From positions 1-6,257 of the forward strand of contig CATLIP010000149.1 of the NCBI GenBank assembly GCA_949957035.1: a stretch of DNA of 6,257 bases. Reading direction: 5' to 3'. Position 1 is the first letter of the stretch. Each line of letters begins with the position of its first letter. Shown here piece after piece: positions 1 to 6,257 of the stretch. The notes below the pieces were generated by a model that was given only the letters and a program-made list of their open reading frames with translations, was not told the DNA's origin and did not search any database. A program made the translations under genes and the position numbers. Origin of the DNA: an uncultured Lachnospiraceae bacterium (GTDB lineage Bacteria > Bacillota_A > Clostridia > Lachnospirales > Lachnospiraceae).

Positions 1-4
1 AAAT

Positions 5-3000
5 ATGAGTTTTGCACATCTTCACGTCCACACAGAGTACAGCCTGCTGGACGGTTCAAATAAAATAAAGGAATGTGTATCCCGTGTCAGGGAGCTTGGG
101 ATGGACAGTGTGGCGATTACGGACCATGGCGTCATGTTCGGGGTGATTGATTTTTACAGGGCGGCAAGGGCAGCAGGAATCAAACCCATTCTTGGATGCG
201 AGGTCTACGTGGCACCGGGCTCCCGTTTCGACAAGGAGGCGGTGGGAAATGGAGACGACCGTTATTACCACCTGGTCCTGCTTGCGGAGAATGACAAGGG
301 TTACCATAATCTGATGAAGATTGTTTCTCGTGGATTTACGGAAGGGTATTATTATAAGCCCCGGGTGGACATGGAAGTGCTGAAAGAGTTTCATGAGGGA
401 ATTATTGCCTTAAGCGCCTGCCTTGCAGGGGAGGTCCAGAAAAATATTCTGCGGGGTATGTACGAAGAGGGAAAAAGAGCGGCCTGTCGGTATCGGGAGG
501 TTTTCGGAGAAGGGAACTTCTTTCTGGAGCTGCAGGACCATGGGATGCAGGAACAGAAGCTTGTGAACCAGTCCCTTCTCAGGATGTCCAAGGAGACAGG
601 GATTGATTTGGTGGCCACCAACGATATCCACTATACGTACGCAGAGGATGAGAAGCCTCACGACATGCTTTTGTGTATCCAGACAGGAAAGAAGATATCG
701 GATGAGAATCGGATGCGTTATGAGGGCGGCCAGTATTATATCAAATCAGAGGAGGAGATGCGCGGATTGTTCCCTTATGCGCTGGAAGCTCTTGAGAACA
801 CCCAGAAGATTGCAAAGCGCTGTAATGTAGAGATTGAATTTGGCGTCACGAAGCTTCCGAAATATGACGTGCCGGAGGGGTTCACATCTTGGGAGTACTT
901 GAATCATCTGTGCCGGGAAGGTCTTAAGAAGCGTTACCCGAAGGGCGGGGACGAGTTGGCAGAGAGATTGGAATATGAGCTGTCCGTCATCAAGTCCATG
1001 GGGTATGTGGACTATTTCCTGATTGTGTGGGACTTCATCAAATATGCGAAAGACCATGATATCATGGTTGGCCCCGGACGAGGCTCTGCCGCTGGAAGTA
1101 TTGTTGCATACTGTCTTGGGATTACCAGTATTGACCCTATAAGATATCAGCTCCTGTTCGAGCGTTTTCTGAACCCGGAACGTGTGTCCATGCCGGATAT
1201 CGACGTGGATTTCTGTTTCGAACGGCGGCAGGAGGTCATTGACTATGTTGTAGAAAAATATGGTACAGACCGGGTGGTACAGATTGTTACCTTTGGTACC
1301 ATGGCGGCGAAGGGTGTCGTGCGGGACGTGGGGCGTGTCATGGATCTGCCTTACGCGTTTGTGGACGGGATTGCAAAAATGATACCCCGGGAACCGGGAG
1401 TTAATATTACTCTGGACCGGGCGCTGGAAATGAACCCGGAGCTGCGGACATTGTATCAGGAGGACGATCAGGTTCACGAGTTGATTGATATGTCGAAGAG
1501 GCTTGAGGGACTGCCCAGGCATACTTCTATGCATGCGGCGGGAGTGGTAATCAGCCAGAAGTCCATTGATGAGTATGTGCCGCTGTCCCTTGGGTCCGAC
1601 GGTTCTGTTACGACCCAATTTACCATGACGACGCTGGAAGAGCTGGGGCTTTTGAAAATGGATTTTCTAGGGCTTCGTACTTTGACTGTGATACAGGATG
1701 CCGCAAGGCTTGCAGGGGAGAGCAGCGGGACTGTCATTAACTTGGAGAAAATCGACTATGATGACAAGAAGGTTCTTGGCTCCATCGGAACTGGGCGTAC
1801 GGATGGTATATTCCAGTTGGAAAGCGGCGGGATGAAGAGCTTTATGAAGGAGTTGAAGCCACAGAATTTGGAGGATGTCATTGCCGGGATTTCTCTGTAT
1901 CGCCCGGGGCCGATGGATTTTATTCCTCAATATATTCGGGGGAAGGACCACCCGGAGACGATTACCTATGACTGCCCGCAGCTAAAGCCGATTCTGGCTC
2001 CTACTTACGGATGTATCGTTTATCAGGAGCAGGTTATGCAGATAGTGCGTGATTTGGCAGGTTATACCCTTGGACGCAGCGATCTTCTGCGCCGCGCCAT
2101 GTCCAAGAAAAAGGGGGATGTGATGCAGAAGGAACGTCAGAGCTTCGTCTATGGAAATGCAGAAGAGGGGGTTCCGGGGTGCATCGCTAATGGCATTGAT
2201 GAGAAGACTGCCAATAAGATTTATGATGAAATGATTGATTTCGCCAAATATGCCTTTAACAAGTCCCATGCGGCAGCTTATGCTGTAGTGGCGTACCAGA
2301 CGGCCTGGCTGAAATATTATTATCCTGTGGAGTTCATGGCGGCGCTCATGACCTCTGTGATTGACGCGCCCAGCAAGGTGGCTGAGTATATTTACACCTG
2401 CCGCCAGATGGGGATTGAGATTCTGTCGCCGGACATCAATAAAGGCGAGGGCGATTTCTCGGTGGATGGAGGAAATATTCGGTATGCGCTGACTGCTATC
2501 AAGAGTATTGGACGCCCTGTGATTGCCTCGATTCTTAAGGAGCGGGAGAAACGAGGGCATTTCCGCAATCTGAAGGATTTTATTGAGAGGATGGCGGGGA
2601 AGGATATTAATAAGCGAACCATTGAAAATTTTATTAAGTCGGGGACGTTTGACAGCTTAGGGGGAACAAGGAAACAGTACATGGTTATCTATGTGCAGAT
2701 TATGGACCAGGTGAATCAGGAACGAAAATATTCTATGACCGGACAACTGTCGCTTTTTGATATGGTGGGCGAGGAGCAGAAGGCAGAGTTTGATATGCCT
2801 CTGCCGGATGTAGGCGAGTATGAGAAGGAGACGAAATTTGCGTTCGAGAAAGAAGTGCTGGGCTTCTATTTAAGCGGCCATCCTATGGAAGAGTACGAGG
2901 AGAAATGGCGGAAGAATATTTCAAAAACTACGTTGGATTTTCAGCTTGATGAGGATACAGGACGAACGAGGGTGCGCGAAGGTTCGCGTGAGGTCATTGG

Positions 3001-3487
3001 CGGCATGATTACCTCGAAGACCATTAAGTATACGAAGCAGAATAAGGTGATGGCGTTCATTACCCTTGAGGATTTGGCGGGAGCCGTGGAGGTGGTGGTA
3101 TTTCCGCGGGACTATGAGAAGAACCAGCAGTACTTGAATGAGGATGCGAAGGTATTCATCCGGGGAAGGGTGTCAGAGGAGGACGAGGCGGCGAGCAAGC
3201 TTATCTGTGAGAAGGTAATCCCTTTCGAGCAGACGAAGCGGGAATTGTGGCTTCAGTATGCCGATAAGGAGTCCTATCTTGCAGGGGAACCCAAGCTTTT
3301 CGAGCTGCTTTGCGATTCGGACGGGCAGGATATGGTGGTGATTTACTGTAAGAAAGAGAAGGCGGTGAAGCGTTTGGCTGCGAACAGAAGCGTCAATGCG
3401 GATAAGCTGCTGCTGAACAAATTGACGAATTATCTGGGAGAATCTTGTGTAAAAGTAATAGAAAAACCCATTGAAAAGCTTTGTTAA
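5..3487 (+). CDS. dnaE: DNA polymerase III alpha subunit, DnaE type (complete)
   Basis: Catalytic polymerase subunit of the cytoplasmic replisome, extending DNA from dNTPs; 1160 residues, the usual size for full-length bacterial DnaE. The N-terminus is a PHP domain (about 1-275) that opens with HLHVH and keeps a full set of candidate metal ligands: His7, His9, Asp16, His41, Glu66, His89, Cys139, Asp207 and His209. The family-C polymerase core follows, with GPGRGSAAGS at 356-365, catalytic PDIDVDF at 397-403 (Asp400 and Asp402), the third aspartate in KMDFLGLRTLT (Asp553), YRPGPMD from 632 and FNKSHAAAYA from 751. A helix-hairpin-helix region lies near 866, a clamp-binding motif QLSLF at 914-918, and an OB-fold at about 997-1080. 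There is no 3'-5' exonuclease insertion, so it is not PolC. The start matches the family N-terminus; its ribosome site is cut off by the window edge. In Firmicutes this enzyme normally works beside PolC, which is not in the window. Identification is secure; the exact DnaE subclass is not. Confidence 0.98.
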   Translation: MSFAHLHVHTEYSLLDGSNKIKECVSRVRELGMDSVAITDHGVMFGVIDFYRAARAAGIKPILGCEVYVAPGSRFDKEAVGNGDDRYYHLVLLAENDKGYHNLMKIVSRGFTEGYYYKPRVDMEVLKEFHEGIIALSACLAGEVQKNILRGMYEEGKRAACRYREVFGEGNFFLELQDHGMQEQKLVNQSLLRMSKETGIDLVATNDIHYTYAEDEKPHDMLLCIQTGKKISDENRMRYEGGQYYIKSEEEMRGLFPYALEALENTQKIAKRCNVEIEFGVTKLPKYDVPEGFTSWEYLNHLCREGLKKRYPKGGDELAERLEYELSVIKSMGYVDYFLIVWDFIKYAKDHDIMVGPGRGSAAGSIVAYCLGITSIDPIRYQLLFERFLNPERVSMPDIDVDFCFERRQEVIDYVVEKYGTDRVVQIVTFGTMAAKGVVRDVGRVMDLPYAFVDGIAKMIPREPGVNITLDRALEMNPELRTLYQEDDQVHELIDMSKRLEGLPRHTSMHAAGVVISQKSIDEYVPLSLGSDGSVTTQFTMTTLEELGLLKMDFLGLRTLTVIQDAARLAGESSGTVINLEKIDYDDKKVLGSIGTGRTDGIFQLESGGMKSFMKELKPQNLEDVIAGISLYRPGPMDFIPQYIRGKDHPETITYDCPQLKPILAPTYGCIVYQEQVMQIVRDLAGYTLGRSDLLRRAMSKKKGDVMQKERQSFVYGNAEEGVPGCIANGIDEKTANKIYDEMIDFAKYAFNKSHAAAYAVVAYQTAWLKYYYPVEFMAALMTSVIDAPSKVAEYIYTCRQMGIEILSPDINKGEGDFSVDGGNIRYALTAIKSIGRPVIASILKEREKRGHFRNLKDFIERMAGKDINKRTIENFIKSGTFDSLGGTRKQYMVIYVQIMDQVNQERKYSMTGQLSLFDMVGEEQKAEFDMPLPDVGEYEKETKFAFEKEVLGFYLSGHPMEEYEEKWRKNISKTTLDFQLDEDTGRTRVREGSREVIGGMITSKTIKYTKQNKVMAFITLEDLAGAVEVVVFPRDYEKNQQYLNEDAKVFIRGRVSEEDEAASKLICEKVIPFEQTKRELWLQYADKESYLAGEPKLFELLCDSDGQDMVVIYCKKEKAVKRLAANRSVNADKLLLNKLTNYLGESCVKVIEKPIEKLC

Positions 3488-3499
3488 ATAATGTACAAT
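3471..3499 (+). promoter_or_regulatory. Sigma-A promoter of pfkA, overlapping the 3' end of dnaE
   Basis: TTGAAA (3471-3476) and TACAAT (3494-3499) are separated by exactly 17 nt; each hexamer differs from the sigma-70/sigma-A consensus at one base. The -35 box lies inside the last codons of dnaE and the stop codon falls in the spacer. Transcription should start near 3506, giving a leader of roughly 97 nt before pfkA. This implies that pfkA can be expressed independently of dnaE. No CcpA-type cre site was recognised here. The call rests on sequence match only. Confidence 0.8.
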
Positions 3500-3521
3500 G
3501 AGGGGCGAGAGAGACAGATAG

Positions 3522-3548
3522 AAAATGATTCCGGTGGAATGTCATTTT
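3522..3548 (+). promoter_or_regulatory. Stem-loop in the pfkA 5' leader
   Basis: AAAATGATTCC (3522-3532) pairs with GGAA (3536-3539) and TCATTTT (3542-3548), giving 11 base pairs with a 2-nt bulge and a GGT loop. It lies between the predicted transcription start and the pfkA ribosome site. It resembles a weak terminator for dnaE, but the stem is A/T-rich and the 3' arm is followed by GCGCTGGG rather than a T-run, so termination is doubtful. The left arm can also pair with 3593-3602 at the pfkA ribosome site. A regulatory role is inferred; no known riboswitch class was recognised. Confidence 0.45.
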
Positions 3549-3589
3549 GCGCTGGGATCATGGATGCTCAACATGAAATGACTACACAT

Positions 3590-3595
3590 GGAGGA
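3590..3595 (+). promoter_or_regulatory. Ribosome-binding site that decides the pfkA start
   Basis: GGAGGA lies 7 nt before the ATG at 3603. Another ATG begins at 3596 in a different frame, immediately after the site and too close to be used. The spacing therefore selects 3603, which also gives the standard PfkA N-terminus. Confidence 0.88.
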
Positions 3596-3602
3596 ATGAT
3601 TT

Positions 3603-4577
3603 ATGGCAAAAGTAATTCGTACAATCGGAGTATTAACCAGTGGAGGAGACGCGCCGGGAATGAATGCGGCAATCCGCGCCGTTGTTCGTACGGGTCTTGG
3701 CAAGGGTCTGAGAGTCAGAGGAATCAGAAAAGGTTATCAGGGATTGTTGGATGAAGAAATCATTGATTTGTCTGCGAGGGATGTTTCTGATACGATTCAG
3801 CGCGGAGGTACGATTCTTCAGACAGCGCGGTGCGAGGAGATGCGCACAGAGGAAGGACAGCAGAGAGCTGCTGCGATTTTGAAGAAGTACGGCGTAGACG
3901 GGCTTGTTGTAATCGGCGGAGACGGTTCCTTTGCAGGCGCTCAGGCATTAGCTAATCTGGGAATCAACACGATTGGAGTTCCGGGAACTATCGACCTTGA
4001 CATTGCCTGTACCGAGTATACCATTGGATTCGATACGGCTGTAAACACGGCGATGGAAGCGATTGATAAGGTACGTGATACTTCTACTTCCCATGAAAGG
4101 TGTTCAATCATTGAGGTAATGGGTAGAGATGCGGGCTATCTGGCTCTGTGGTGCGGAATTGCCAATGGTGCGGAGCGTATTTTGCTGCCGGAGGAGCATG
4201 GCTATGATGAGGCGGCCATTGTGGATGATATCCAAGAGTGCAGGAAGCGTGGTAAGAAGAATTATATCATTATCAATGCTGAAGGTATCGGCGGCTCTAT
4301 TGAGATGGCGGAGCGAATTGAGGAGGCTACCGGCATGGAGACTCGTGCAACGATTATCGGACACATGCAGCGCGGAGGAAGCCCTACCTGTAAAGACAGG
4401 GTATATGCGTCGATTATGGGCGCTATGGCTGTAAATCTTTTGATTGAAGGAAAGTCAAACCGGGTTGTGGGATATAAGCATGGACAGTATGTGGACTTCG
4501 ATATTAACGAGGCCCTTGGCATGCAGAAGGGTATTCCGGTTTATCAGTATGAGATTGCGAAGGAATTAGCTTTGTAG
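3603..4577 (+). CDS. pfkA: ATP-dependent 6-phosphofructokinase (complete)
   Basis: Cytoplasmic glycolytic enzyme that phosphorylates fructose 6-phosphate to fructose 1,6-bisphosphate; 324 residues, close to the length of E. coli PfkA, and normally a homotetramer. Visible motifs are SGGDAPGMN (13-21) and GGDGS (105-109) for ATP, PGTIDLD (127-133) with catalytic base Asp131, RDTSTSHER (158-166), MGR (173-175), Glu227, and TRATIIGHMQRGGSP (247-261), carrying Arg248, His254 and Arg257 for substrate. Gly108 and Gly128 occupy the positions where PPi-dependent enzymes carry Asp and Lys, so ATP is the expected donor. Most effector-site residues known from E. coli and Bacillus enzymes are present (Arg25, Arg29, Arg158, Glu191, Arg216, Lys218). 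The E. coli Arg54 position aligns with Ala58, with Arg59 adjacent. The usual Asn of TIDND is Leu132 here. The gene has its own promoter, follows dnaE by 115 nt, and ends in tandem TAG codons before a terminator. By eye it uses no ATA codons, fitting high expression. Confidence 0.98.
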   Translation: MAKVIRTIGVLTSGGDAPGMNAAIRAVVRTGLGKGLRVRGIRKGYQGLLDEEIIDLSARDVSDTIQRGGTILQTARCEEMRTEEGQQRAAAILKKYGVDGLVVIGGDGSFAGAQALANLGINTIGVPGTIDLDIACTEYTIGFDTAVNTAMEAIDKVRDTSTSHERCSIIEVMGRDAGYLALWCGIANGAERILLPEEHGYDEAAIVDDIQECRKRGKKNYIIINAEGIGGSIEMAERIEEATGMETRATIIGHMQRGGSPTCKDRVYASIMGAMAVNLLIEGKSNRVVGYKHGQYVDFDINEALGMQKGIPVYQYEIAKELAL

Positions 4578-4590
4578 TAGTTCGGCATAT

Positions 4591-4636
4591 AATAGGGGTG
4601 GCGGAAAATGTTATGTTTTCCGTTGCCCTTATTTTG
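4591..4636 (+). terminator. Intrinsic (Rho-independent) terminator after pfkA
   Basis: The arms 4591-4608 and 4616-4633 form an 18-bp stem without mismatches if four G-U pairs are allowed. The loop is TGTTATG, and the stem runs directly into the T-rich TTATTTTG. All four G-U pairs work only in RNA from the + strand and would be A-C mismatches in the opposite transcript. The element is therefore directional and ends the pfkA transcript, 13 nt after the first stop codon. Confidence 0.92.
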
Positions 4637-4668
4637 TCAGGTGTTTTGCATTGAAAAAGATCTGACAA
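4634..4668. repeat. Short inverted repeat flanking the -35 box of the acyltransferase promoter
   Basis: TTGTCAG (4634-4640) and CTGACAA (4662-4668) are perfect 7-bp inverted copies separated by 21 nt. The left copy overlaps the pfkA terminator T-tract. The right copy lies in the spacer between the -35 and -10 hexamers. The position suits a repressor operator, but the centre-to-centre distance of 28 bp is not a whole number of helical turns, so function is uncertain. Confidence 0.35.
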
Positions 4669-4679
4669 CGAGATACAAT
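4651..4679 (+). promoter_or_regulatory. Sigma-A promoter of the acyltransferase gene
   Basis: TTGAAA (4651-4656), a 17-nt spacer and TACAAT (4674-4679) match the pfkA promoter in both hexamers, the spacing and the following G. Transcription is expected to start near 4686, leaving a leader of about 37 nt. A small dyad, AAGAA (4686-4690) and TTCTT (4695-4699), lies at the predicted start and could be an operator half-site pair or chance. The preceding terminator makes this promoter the likely sole driver of the gene. Confidence 0.8.
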
Positions 4680-4710
4680 GTATAGAAGAACATATTCTTA
4701 CTACAAGATG

Positions 4711-4715
4711 AAGGA
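4711..4715 (+). promoter_or_regulatory. Ribosome-binding site of the acyltransferase gene
   Basis: AAGGA is placed 7 nt before the ATG at 4723, the same spacing as in pfkA. An in-frame TAG (4720-4722) directly abuts the ATG, so the coding region cannot begin further upstream. The later in-frame ATGs at 4735 and 4741 have no comparable ribosome site, so 4723 is preferred. Confidence 0.8.
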
Positions 4716-4722
4716 TAGATAG

Positions 4723-6257
4723 ATGGACAGACGGATGAAAATGAAAAGAGGCAGCCTGGGGAAAAAGAATAAATACATAACAGGTATAGACGGATTGAGG
4801 GCTCTTGCGGTTTTGATGGTCTTGAGTTATCACCTCAAACTCCCCTTTGCAAAAGGGGGATTGCTTGGGGTCACTGTTTTTTTTGTTATTTCCGGTTTCT
4901 TGATTACACGTATTTTAATATTAGACATAGAAAATACATATACAATAGATTTAAAGACGTTCTGGCTTAGACGTATTAGGAGATTATTGCCGGCTGTTTT
5001 GACTATGGTGACGGTTCTGATATTTGCTACGGCTGTCTTTAATAGGGTACTGTTTACAAAGGCATGTCAGGATTTGCTATCTGTAATCTTCGGTTATAAT
5101 AACTGGTGGCAGATCTTAAACCAAGTGTCTTACTTTGAAAATGCAGGCGCGCCGTCACCGTTGACTCACTGCTGGTCACTGGCGATTGAAGCGCAATTTT
5201 ATTTGTTATATCCACTGTTGCTTATGTTTCTTGCCAGATTCAGGGAGAGTAGAAAATGGTCTGCCCGTGTAACATTTGTTCTTGCGTTGATTTCTATGGG
5301 GCTAATGTGGTTAATGTTTGATCCGGCGAAAGATCCGAGCAGAGTGTATTATGGGACAGATACAAGAGCATTTTCTCTGCTATTTGGAGCATTTCTGGCA
5401 TTGTCGGAAGACAGTGAAAGATTCAGTGAGAGAATGTCGCCTGCCCTGTGTGATGTGGTTGGAGGAATATCTCTGGCAGGGCTTCTCTCTATGATGATTG
5501 CCATTGACGGCTATAGCAGCTTTCTTTACAAAGGAGGGCAGGGACTTGCATCTGTCCTTACCATGGTGGTTGTTTTTACAATTACAAATAAAGAGGGGAT
5601 GCTGAGCAGGATTCTTGGCGTTTATCCATTAAAGTGGGTGGGTGACCGTTCTTATGGAATCTATCTGTGGCATTATCCGGTTATACTTTTGGTCAGTAAT
5701 GGGGAAAAATCAACTTGGTGGATGACGATAATAGAAGTTTTGATAACAATTCTGCTGACGGAGCTGTCATATGAGTTTATAGAAACACCAATTCGACATG
5801 GAGTAATAGGGAAGAATATTGCTTTTTTACGAAAACGCCCTGCAAACAAGAGGGAGAGAATGAAACAGCTTAGGCTTCTGAAAAGATGCATGAAGCTGGG
5901 AGGCACTGTATTTGTCGTCGGGGTGAGTGTGATACTTTGTGTGGCGTTTGTGCCTCGGGAAAATGCACTGGATAATATTGAAGAACTGGAAAAGCAGGCT
6001 TTGGATGCAAGTAAGATTGCCGACAGGAAGGCTTTGGAGACAGACACATCAACGGACGAGAGGAAGGATGAAGAGGTGCAGCGAGAAAATCTTTCGGACG
6101 AAGAACTTCTGGAAAGTCTTAAGCTGTTGCTGATAGGAGATTCCATAGCATTGGGAGCCGCGGACGAGTTCTACGACGTATTTCCAAACAGTATCTGTGA
6201 TGCGGCTGTAAGCAGATATACGACGGAGAGTTATACAATCTATGATTCCTATGTCAA
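4723..6257 (+). CDS. Acyltransferase-3 membrane protein with C-terminal SGNH domain, OatA/OafA-like (3' end outside window)
   Basis: Probable integral-membrane O-acyltransferase that moves an acyl (usually acetyl) group across the membrane and onto a surface glycan such as peptidoglycan; the substrate cannot be read from the sequence. 511 codons are visible without a stop. AT3 landmarks are GIDGLRALAV (21-30), His37 in SYHL, LGVTVFFVISGFLIT (48-62), FWLRRIRRLLP (80-90), HCWSLAIEAQFYLLYP (149-164), YYGTDTRAF (209-217), RSYGIYLWHYP (309-319) and FIETPIR (352-358). About ten hydrophobic segments fill the first 350 residues. One more (about 395-410) leads to a charged, mostly acidic linker (412-466). 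An SGNH-type nucleophile block follows, LLIGDSIALGA (469-479), with presumed catalytic Ser474. The Asp-His part of the triad should lie beyond the edge; related fused proteins run about 600 residues or more. The gene stands alone behind a terminator with its own promoter. It uses about 16 ATA codons against none in pfkA, so lower expression or a different history is possible. Family assignment is firm; calling it OatA would be a guess. Confidence 0.93.
   Translation, partial: MDRRMKMKRGSLGKKNKYITGIDGLRALAVLMVLSYHLKLPFAKGGLLGVTVFFVISGFLITRILILDIENTYTIDLKTFWLRRIRRLLPAVLTMVTVLIFATAVFNRVLFTKACQDLLSVIFGYNNWWQILNQVSYFENAGAPSPLTHCWSLAIEAQFYLLYPLLLMFLARFRESRKWSARVTFVLALISMGLMWLMFDPAKDPSRVYYGTDTRAFSLLFGAFLALSEDSERFSERMSPALCDVVGGISLAGLLSMMIAIDGYSSFLYKGGQGLASVLTMVVVFTITNKEGMLSRILGVYPLKWVGDRSYGIYLWHYPVILLVSNGEKSTWWMTIIEVLITILLTELSYEFIETPIRHGVIGKNIAFLRKRPANKRERMKQLRLLKRCMKLGGTVFVVGVSVILCVAFVPRENALDNIEELEKQALDASKIADRKALETDTSTDERKDEEVQRENLSDEELLESLKLLLIGDSIALGAADEFYDVFPNSICDAAVSRYTTESYTIYDSYV

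Noticed and set aside
746..1618. 290-codon open frame on the - strand inside dnaE
   Set aside because: It lies wholly antisense to conserved DnaE polymerase motifs, has no promoter or ribosome site that I can see, and the translation has no recognisable domain.
3558..3576. Second small stem (TCATG/CATGA) in the pfkA leader
   Set aside because: Only 5 bp with a 9-nt loop and no extension; expected by chance in a region with several CATG words.
3581..3602. Possible CcpA cre site before pfkA
   Set aside because: The sequence lacks the central CG and most conserved positions of the cre consensus.
3491..3754. 87-codon + strand open frame starting in the pfkA promoter region
   Set aside because: Its ATG overlaps the -10 box, has no ribosome site, and more than half of it lies in another frame of pfkA; the product looks like a shadow translation rich in Arg, Gly and Ser.
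4708..4722. Four-codon mini-ORF (ATG AAG GAT AGA TAG) abutting the acyltransferase start
   Set aside because: Its body contains the ribosome site of the real gene and it has no clear ribosome site of its own; probably chance, although its stop directly touches the real ATG.
4714..4725. GATA-GATA-GATG tetranucleotide tract between the ribosome site and start codon, considered as a phase-variation repeat
   Set aside because: Fewer than three units is too short for appreciable slippage.
4504..4833. 109-codon open frame on the - strand across the pfkA/acyltransferase intergenic region
   Set aside because: It runs through the terminator and both promoter hexamers of the + strand gene and shows no family resemblance.
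5673..6146. 157-codon open frame on the - strand inside the acyltransferase gene
   Set aside because: It is a Ser-rich shadow of the charged linker and last membrane segment; the + strand frame carries the clear AT3 and SGNH motifs.

Overview
The window reads as chromosomal DNA from a Clostridia-class Firmicute, most likely a Lachnospiraceae-type gut anaerobe. This rests on three things: a long DnaE-type polymerase next to pfkA, the sequence style of both proteins, and strong purine-rich ribosome sites and sigma-A promoters. The genus cannot be fixed from the sequence alone. All three genes lie on the + strand and cover almost all of the window.

Layout. Positions 5-3487 hold a complete dnaE, the DNA polymerase III alpha subunit, with only 4 bases upstream, so its promoter and ribosome site are not visible. 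A consensus-like sigma-A promoter (3471-3499) overlaps the dnaE 3' end and drives pfkA through a leader of about 100 nt. That leader contains a stem-loop (3522-3548), one arm of which can also pair with the pfkA ribosome site. pfkA (3603-4577) encodes a complete ATP-type 6-phosphofructokinase. It ends in tandem stops and a strong intrinsic terminator (4591-4636). A second promoter with the same -35 and -10 hexamers and the same 17-nt spacer (4651-4679) starts a separate unit. This unit is an acyltransferase-3 membrane protein with an extracytoplasmic SGNH domain, resembling OatA/OafA. It begins at 4723 and runs off the right edge, with 511 codons visible.

How the parts relate. dnaE and pfkA are core replication and glycolysis genes, and their closeness is a familiar clostridial arrangement; read-through from dnaE into pfkA is possible because no clear terminator separates them. 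The acyltransferase is insulated by a terminator and its own promoter. It probably O-acylates a cell-wall or surface glycan and has no evident functional link to the other two. Its codon use differs visibly from pfkA.

I see no mobile element, CRISPR array, tRNA, rRNA or clear novel system. The points most worth a second look are the possible alternative pairing in the pfkA leader, the Leu inside the PfkA catalytic TIDxD motif, the matched promoter pair, and a dyad flanking the acyltransferase -35 box.
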